Positions 59,100-64,000 of a stretch of 64,000 nt of DNA are shown piece after piece (the stretch's first letter is position 1; each line of letters starts with the position of its first letter). The DNA comes from Leptodactylus fallax. Its lineage: Eukaryota; Chordata; Amphibia; Anura; Leptodactylidae. Below the pieces are notes generated by a model. That model was not told where the DNA came from, did no database searches, and was given only the letters and a program-made list of their open reading frames with translations. The position numbers and the translations under genes are program-made. The DNA lies in NCBI GenBank assembly GCA_947044405.1, contig CAMRHE010000133.1, positions 3,985,001-4,049,000 on the forward strand, given 5' to 3'.

Positions 59100-59451
59100 C
59101 CCAGAGATTGTGAGTTCTTCACCTTAGGAACCCAGGGAAGAGGTATGGTCTTCACCAAAGGGAATTTTCTGGTATCTACAGTTGACATATGGACAAACTA
59201 AAGATATTGACTCCTGGTACCGAGGCAATGAGCAGAATAGTCAGATGGACAGAGGTCAGGGCAGAAGGGCAGATACTTCCCAACAGCAAAGGGGCTAAGG
59301 TAAGGGCAAATAAATGGTAGTCATGCAGAAGACCAGGATGGGCAGCAGACAGATAACCTAGACCAGATGATGAGCCAGGTCAATACCAAGGAATACGGAT
59401 AAGGAGTTTACTTTGCACCTAACTGGCACCAAAGGGATCTTAATACTCAGG
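59100..59451. other. Short intergenic stretch before the LTR element
   Basis: There is no gene. The 'gaggtcagggcagaagggca' and 'gagccaggtcaataccaagg' style recalls the flanks or interior of anuran LTR elements, but I cannot prove it. Confidence 0.35.
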
Positions 59452-59589
59452 CACAGTGTGAAAGATCCTCAGTGCGCCAACACCGTTTTGGCCACCCCTG
59501 AGTCCTCTTTCATATAAAAACCACACTCACCGCCAGTGAATGTTGGGTTCACAAGATAAATACAAGACAAGCCTTCTAAATTTTATATA

Positions 59590-59595
59590 TTTATT
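59590..59595 (-). promoter_or_regulatory. Poly(A) signal AATAAA in LTR
   Basis: AATAAA on the minus strand, downstream of the TATA box in the 3' LTR, in the position expected for the R/U5 part. It is conserved in the 5' LTR (about 63049-63054). Confidence 0.6.
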
Positions 59596-60105
59596 AACCC
59601 CTAAATGAGTCGGTATTAACATCTAACATATACAGTTCAGAACAGATATGCAGATATATGCAAGCATTAACAGTTACTAGTTACAAGATACAGTACAAAT
59701 AAAATAAAAGGGATAAAGGTGAAATGATTACTTTACCACACATGTCCTTGATGTGGTTCTGTAGTCCAACACTCACGCATGTGTGAGTAACCCAGTGGAG
59801 GCTTCTTGGTATGTGGCATTAACTCCTAGCATGTAGCATCAATAGAAAAATCCAGCCTGCATGCTCTCATCACAGTCTCTAAGCATTAGTCCAGTAGTCT
59901 CATCACAAAAAATCTCCTCATGGTGTTCTCTTGGAGTCCCAACACAAAATCTCTCAGTCTCTTGTAGGCTCATCATCGTCAGCAGCAGCATTCCAACCTT
60001 CCTGCTCATAGTAGCATCTCAGTCAAAGTCTGTAATATCCTGTAGTCTGTGATGGTCTGTGTCAACTCCATAGCATAATTTCCTCCCACAGACCTCTTAC
60101 CTCAT

Positions 60106-60115
60106 CTTTTATACC
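60106..60115 (-). promoter_or_regulatory. TATA box in the 3' LTR
   Basis: GGTATAAAAG on the minus strand, about 340 bp into the LTR. The matching segment is deleted from the 5' LTR, so the element has lost its own upstream promoter. Confidence 0.65.
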
Positions 60116-60454
60116 CTTTATGCCACCTCCCAGAATGAGGTCACCAGCAACAGCAAGTCTGATGAGTTAATGCAATCAAGTCCAGATCTTTTGTATAGAG
60201 CTGAGACCAAGTGGAATGATACAATGTTATCAGGCAGGTCTGATCAACAGCCCAGGCTTGAACAATGCACTATTGTTTCTTTGATCACTCAGGGCTGTAT
60301 AGGAGTACAATGGAGCCCTATTGTTACAGTGTGGCCACATTATGACAACATACACCTAGGATTATAGCTGCGCACCTTATGAGTAAAGAGATACGCTACC
60401 CAGAGACCAAAATACAGCTTTGTGTCATAGCCACACCCAAGCGGAATCATCACA

Positions 60455-60465
60455 CCTCCCCCTTT
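60455..60465 (-). promoter_or_regulatory. Polypurine tract (plus-strand primer)
   Basis: AAAGGGGGAGG on the minus strand, immediately upstream of the TG of the 3' LTR. The stop codon of the second reading frame overlaps it. Confidence 0.85.
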
Positions 60466-61798
60466 AGATGGGGCTTGTAGGAAGTAGGGGCCTGTGCCCT
60501 TCTTCTGAGAGCACCTCCGCCTCCAGCTTCTCAGACTCTGGCCCCAAGGCTTCCCCACCTCCCCCGGGGTCCCAGCAGACTTGGGCCTTGTCAGACTCTG
60601 AGGGTGGTTGAGCACCACGCGCCTTCAATATGTCCAGATTAGGGTCAGCTTGGACAGCATCTCTGAACTCTTGGCTGGAGTGAGACAAAAGAGAGGTGCA
60701 TGTTACATAGCTGCCGGACCCTTCTGGCTCTCTAGTCTGACTAGGGACACTTCTAAGGCTCAGGCCCTGATCCACGTACACTTGGCTACCTCCTGCCTGT
60801 TCTGGGTCCGCTTTCTAAGGGCTGGCATCCTGTGGAGCCACACTCATGACCCCAGGTCTTTGGGATACCAGTTCAGAGACCCCATCCCGGCGGTCTCTCA
60901 GGGTCTCTCTCACACTAGCCGCTAGTTGGGAGAGGTCTAGGAGATTCTGCACCTCCCCTTTTGCTTCCAAACCTAGGGGCACCTCTGGTTCTGGCACAGG
61001 TATGTTTGGACCCTGTTCCTCCTGTACTTGGGTGAGTGATGGCGATACCTTGGGCAAATGACTGAGATCATGCTTCCCCAAACCATCCTCCCACAATACA
61101 TTGACAGTTAATACATTAGACATACCCCCTTCTGGGGTCACACCTCCAGTACCCCATGCCATCTGCACTTGGGTCATGGGCACTCCTGGAATAGAACTGG
61201 ACAGAAGAAACGTGTATGTCTCATACCGGCCGGACTCCTCCAGCTTCAAGGGAGTGAGGCTAGTCATGGCGGTCTCAGCACCGACTCCAGGTGGTGTAGG
61301 CAACGGTTCAAGGGTCGGAATGCCATCCACCCTTGTAGCACTCTGGCTGCGGGCTAACACCGCACTACCAGCAGTCCGTCCCTCACCTGGATCGGCCATG
61401 AGATCCACAAAGCCTACCTGACCACCTGGCACATGGTCAGCAGTTGGGTGCTTCTCGGATGCACTGGGCGAAATAGTAGAAGTCGCTCCCAGTGACTCAG
61501 AAGAGCTACCCTGTACACTTTCACAACAAGCATTGGCAATTACATTGACAGTACATTCATTAGCAATTGATAATTCACACCGGGCCTCAAGAAGATCGGT
61601 GGTAGACATATTGACAAGCTGGGAGGGAGACGCCCCCGCAGATGTGGGTGTGTCTACAGACAAAGTCTCATTGGCTCCTAGCACGGGGGTGAACAAAGCA
61701 TCAATAACATTTTTGCTGAGCTGGGTTGCAGGAAGTTCAGTTGCATCTTCCCTGCTCTCAGCTGAAGGCAACTCATTAGCATTTACATCGACTGCCAT
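60464..61798 (-). pseudogene. Gypsy-like ORF2: Pro/Ser/Thr-rich spacer with pol remnant, one in-frame TAG
   Basis: A minus-strand frame of about 444 codons (from MAVDVNANEL), with a single TAG at 60815-60817. It is acidic and rich in P, S, T and E. It lacks the YxDD, RNase H and HHCC/DDE integrase motifs. Near the C-terminus SSQEFRDAVQADPNLDILKA, followed by a short charged stretch, resembles the linker between protease and reverse transcriptase in vertebrate Gypsy elements. The frame then stops inside the purine tract, so the deletion joined this linker directly to the 3' end. It overlaps ORF1 by 16 nt in a different frame. Whether it ever made a separate protein is unclear. Confidence 0.65.
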
Positions 61799-62715
61799 GG
61801 GAAGTATCTCAGAGAGGGGTTACGGGCCCTCTCTGCAGATATGACAGACACATTATCAACATTAGTCATAGACAGTTTATCACAGTAAATTGGGTTGCTC
61901 CCCACCCCATATTGGGACATCATAGGTCCTAAATCAGTTCCCAACAGTACCTTAGCAAGCAAATCAGTCAATAGTCCCACAGTCCGCATTCCTTTTTCTC
62001 CACCCCAGTCCAGATACACAGATGGGCCACCTGCTGTGGCTTGGGAAGCAGGGAAGTTCTCAGGGCGGTTGGGGCACTCCTCCTTGAAATGTCCTGTCTG
62101 GTTACAGGCATGGCCCCGCCGCACCTCCCCTTGGGGTTTGGGGAAGGTCACCCGGGCGCCCAGAGTTCTTGGGACAGGGGAGGGACCACCCGCGGCATAG
62201 TTTGTCTCACCCGACCTGACAGACGACTGTGGTGAACTCCGGCCTGGCTTCTCCTTCCAACTTGAGGGTCTGTGCAGGGTTGTTGGAGTTTGCGCTTGCT
62301 GGGAGAGCTCCATCTTTTTGAGTTCAAGCTGAAACTCCCTCTCGGCCTGTTGCTCAGCAGCCTGTAGTTCAGCAGCCTTCCTCTCTCTCTCTGCCTGTCG
62401 CTCAGCAGCCCGTCGTTCTCGTTCTACAGCTTCCTGAAAACGGCACAACACCTGCGGGTATATGTTAGGGTCCCTGGTGCCTACTTGCTGCAGGGCCGTT
62501 TGCCAGTATGAAGCCATTCCCCCTACAAGGCTGGGGTTACTGGTCTATCCTGGTGAAGTAATCCTTGGGGCCGGGCTGCTTGCTGCACTTCCTGGCCTAG
62601 CCCCAAAATCAGGACTCTGCATAGCTGTGCCTGCCTCCATTTCAGCCATACGCTCAGGATCTCCAAAAGCCTGGTTCAGCAGTTCTGGAGATCTGCTTCT
62701 GAGCCCACTAGCCAT
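61783..62715 (-). pseudogene. Gypsy-like gag with coiled coil and altered zinc knuckle, one in-frame TAG
   Basis: The minus-strand frame starts with MASGLRSRSPELL at 62715. It continues after a TAG at 62545-62547 into MASYWQTALQQVG and ends at 61783 (about 310 codons). A long charged helix with RERRAAERQAERERKAAELQ text suggests a coiled coil. It is followed by a zinc knuckle, GHACNQTGHFKEEC. The first cysteine of the usual CX2CX4HX4C pattern is Gly here. After it, LLAKVLLGTDLG matches the end of a retropepsin domain, but no D-T/S-G active site is visible before it. The protease is thus largely deleted. The product would be a truncated capsid-like protein. Confidence 0.78.
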
Positions 62716-62897
62716 CCACTGGTATTTGCCAAATAAAAGATAGGATAGAATACAAAGAGTAAGGGAGGGAACAGCACTGTATCAAACTTTCACTGTATCT
62801 TAATGCTTGCTTTAATACCGAGCTTGTCTCATAGGATTACTACAATCCCCAGCATGTGAGTGATAAAGGTCACCAACACACACTGTTTATCCTAAGA

Positions 62898-62914
62898 TCC
62901 CACTGCTGCCACCA
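62898..62914 (-). promoter_or_regulatory. Primer-binding site
   Basis: TGGTGGCAGCAGTGGGA on the minus strand, one base after the end of the 5' LTR. It begins TGG, as required to pair with a tRNA 3' CCA end. The tRNA species is not identified. Confidence 0.75.
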
Positions 62915-62915
62915 A

Positions 62916-63131
62916 TGTGAAAGATCCTCAGTGCGCCAACACCGTTTTGGCCACCCCTGAGTCCTCTTTCATATAAAAACCACACTCACCGCCAGTGAAT
63001 GTCGGGTCCACAAGATAAATACAAGACAAGCTTTCTAAATTTTATATATTTATTAACCCCTAAATGGGTCGGTATTAACATCTAGCATATACAGTTCTGA
63101 ATTATAGCCATATTTAAGCAGTATCATCACA
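62916..63131 (-). repeat. 5' LTR, internally deleted (216 bp)
   Basis: Both ends match the 998-bp 3' LTR: about 180 bp at the U5 side with few differences (gttgggttc/gtcgggtcc), plus about 30 bp at the U3 side (ttatagccatatttaagcag versus tcatagccacacccaagcgg). The middle ~780 bp, including the TATA box, is missing. Confidence 0.88.
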
Positions 63132-63136
63132 CACAG

Positions 63137-64000
63137 GAAATGGGGAAGAGTTCTTTTGAAGCCTTTGAGAGATTGTCATGCCTCTTTAAGAATTGAGAGG
63201 CAGTATGTGTACATGTGAGAGATGGCAGCAGAAGACAACATGTACGTGTGGGAGACAGCATTGGAGACTTATAGTGGGACGGAGGACATTGGAGATAAGT
63301 CCATAAGCATGAGCGGCCCCAAGTTTTAGACTTGTACAGGAAGGACACTGGGCACAGAAGCCCTAAAACATCATGACAATAGAAGAACATACTGGGGAAG
63401 GATTTACAAAAATAGTCAAAAGGAAGATTATAGCATCTGTCCAATGAAGAACTGACGTTTCTAGGGTCCATTAGAAATTTTTAGCTCTGTCTACAATGTC
63501 AAAAATTTAATTTTTCTGGCAGGAATAAATCTTATCTATTAGTTCCATTTACAACCATATTTGACTTTTTTTTCTTTAGGAATAGTTGTAATTTTTTTTT
63601 TCTAAAAGTGCAACTTTTACCGAGACAAAGTTTAACCGAGATCTTTACATCAATTTTCCTTCTTTTACCTTACCGTAAATGTCAGTGATTCGATGGGAAA
63701 AATTGCTTTTCACTCATCAAAAAAGGTCAATGTTTTTTGTTTTTTATGAAATAAATTGCGACTGAATGTCATCTCTAACAAAAAGAGATTCAGATCCTTC
63801 CGTGTGTCTAGTCTTTACCTGAGGTTACAGCAAGAGGAGGGAATCACAAAATGTTGATATATTGGCTCATAATATCATTACCATAATATATTCCCCTTAC
63901 GTCCGACAGCAGCACAATATGTGGTATCTCTGCCCCTGTGTGTTGTTTTGGACAGGTGGAACCTTTAATTAGCACCAAAAAGGTGCCTCCTACTAGCCCT
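63137..64000. other. Intergenic, AT-rich, no gene recognised
   Basis: Mixed AT-rich sequence to the window edge. The 114-codon minus frame at 63127-63471 starts inside the LTR end region and has no family signature. No tandem or inverted repeat is evident. Confidence 0.35.

Larger units (their letters stand above)
59457..60454 (-). repeat. 3' LTR, full length (998 bp)
   Basis: On the minus strand it begins TGTGATGATTCCGC and ends GGATCTTTCACA. It holds a TATA box at 60106-60115 and an AATAAA at 59590-59595. Its ends match the 5' LTR at 62916-63131; the interior from about 59640 to 60420 has no counterpart there. Confidence 0.9.
59457..63131 (-). mobile_element. Non-autonomous Gypsy-like LTR retrotransposon, minus strand
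   Basis: A 3675-bp element with a perfect 5-bp TSD, cacag (59452-59456, 63132-63136). The two LTRs have shared ends (TGTGATGAT...CTTTCACA on the coding strand). A primer-binding-like site follows the 5' LTR, and a purine tract precedes the 3' LTR. The interior encodes a gag-like protein with a zinc knuckle and a Pro/Ser/Thr-rich frame. Reverse transcriptase, RNase H and integrase are absent. The polymerase region has therefore been deleted, and movement would need help in trans. The 5' LTR has lost about 780 bp. Confidence 0.92.

Noticed and set aside
60608..61844. Plus-strand frames of 71-106 codons across the Gypsy-like element
   Set aside because: Antisense shadows of the minus-strand frames with retroelement features.
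1..64000. tRNA, rRNA or host exons anywhere in the window
   Set aside because: By eye I found no tRNA A/B box pair with cloverleaf, no rRNA core motif, and no series of splice-bounded conserved coding blocks. A covariance-model scan or a protein search could overturn this.

Overview
The window looks like intergenic or intronic DNA from a large, transposon-rich vertebrate genome, most likely an anuran amphibian. The basis is the mix of repeats: Tc1/mariner elements with long inverted repeats, many hAT-type and TTAA-flanked fold-back MITEs, CR1/L2-like LINE tails, Ty3/Gypsy LTR elements, and large (TATC)n and ~30-bp minisatellite arrays. Base composition is AT-rich. The species assignment is inference from repeat style, not a database match. 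I see no host protein-coding gene, no rRNA or tRNA, and no CRISPR or prokaryotic feature. The only credible coding sequences belong to mobile elements. Most long open frames, up to 1030 codons, are artefacts of tandem repeats whose unit length is a multiple of three.

Layout. 0-3.8 kb: scattered fold-backs, one hAT MITE with target-site duplication (TSD), and an interspersed repeat that recurs at 48.5-49.3 kb. 3.8-16.3 kb: a 30-bp minisatellite with two diverged subfamilies (A, B). It is broken by six mobile elements: a hAT (4066-4858), a LINE tail carrying its own 29-bp satellite (5126-6325), a solo LTR (6344-6996), two inverted copies of one hAT family (10824-11908, 12005-13714), and a Tc1 with an intact transposase (14616-16182). 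Five of the six have exact TSDs. 16.4-27.9 kb: fold-back MITEs of several families between AT-rich single-copy stretches. 27.97-30.03 kb: a 31-bp minisatellite. 31.2-32.8 kb: a second Tc1 family with a frameshifted transposase, inserted in a (TA)n run. 33-50 kb: fold-backs, LINE fragments, a Tc1 relic split by a LINE, a second copy of the solo LTR, and a 53-bp satellite. 51.5-52.8 kb: a strange mosaic of Tc1 and MITE pieces that may be an assembly fault. 53.2-55.7 kb: a large (TATC)n array. 59.5-63.1 kb: a non-autonomous Gypsy-like element with TSD, PBS and PPT, but no reverse transcriptase or integrase.

How the parts interact. The window is best read as nested insertions. Exact TSDs lying in repeat units let the older array be reconstructed. 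A roughly 350-500 bp inverted-repeat module, bounded by a palindrome of the type TTATACTCTGGGGTCT / AGACCCCAGAGTATAA, is shared by at least two otherwise different hAT-type families and recurs about ten times. I regard this modular core as the most unusual structure here. Only the Tc1 transposase at 14989-16005 looks able to make a functional protein.
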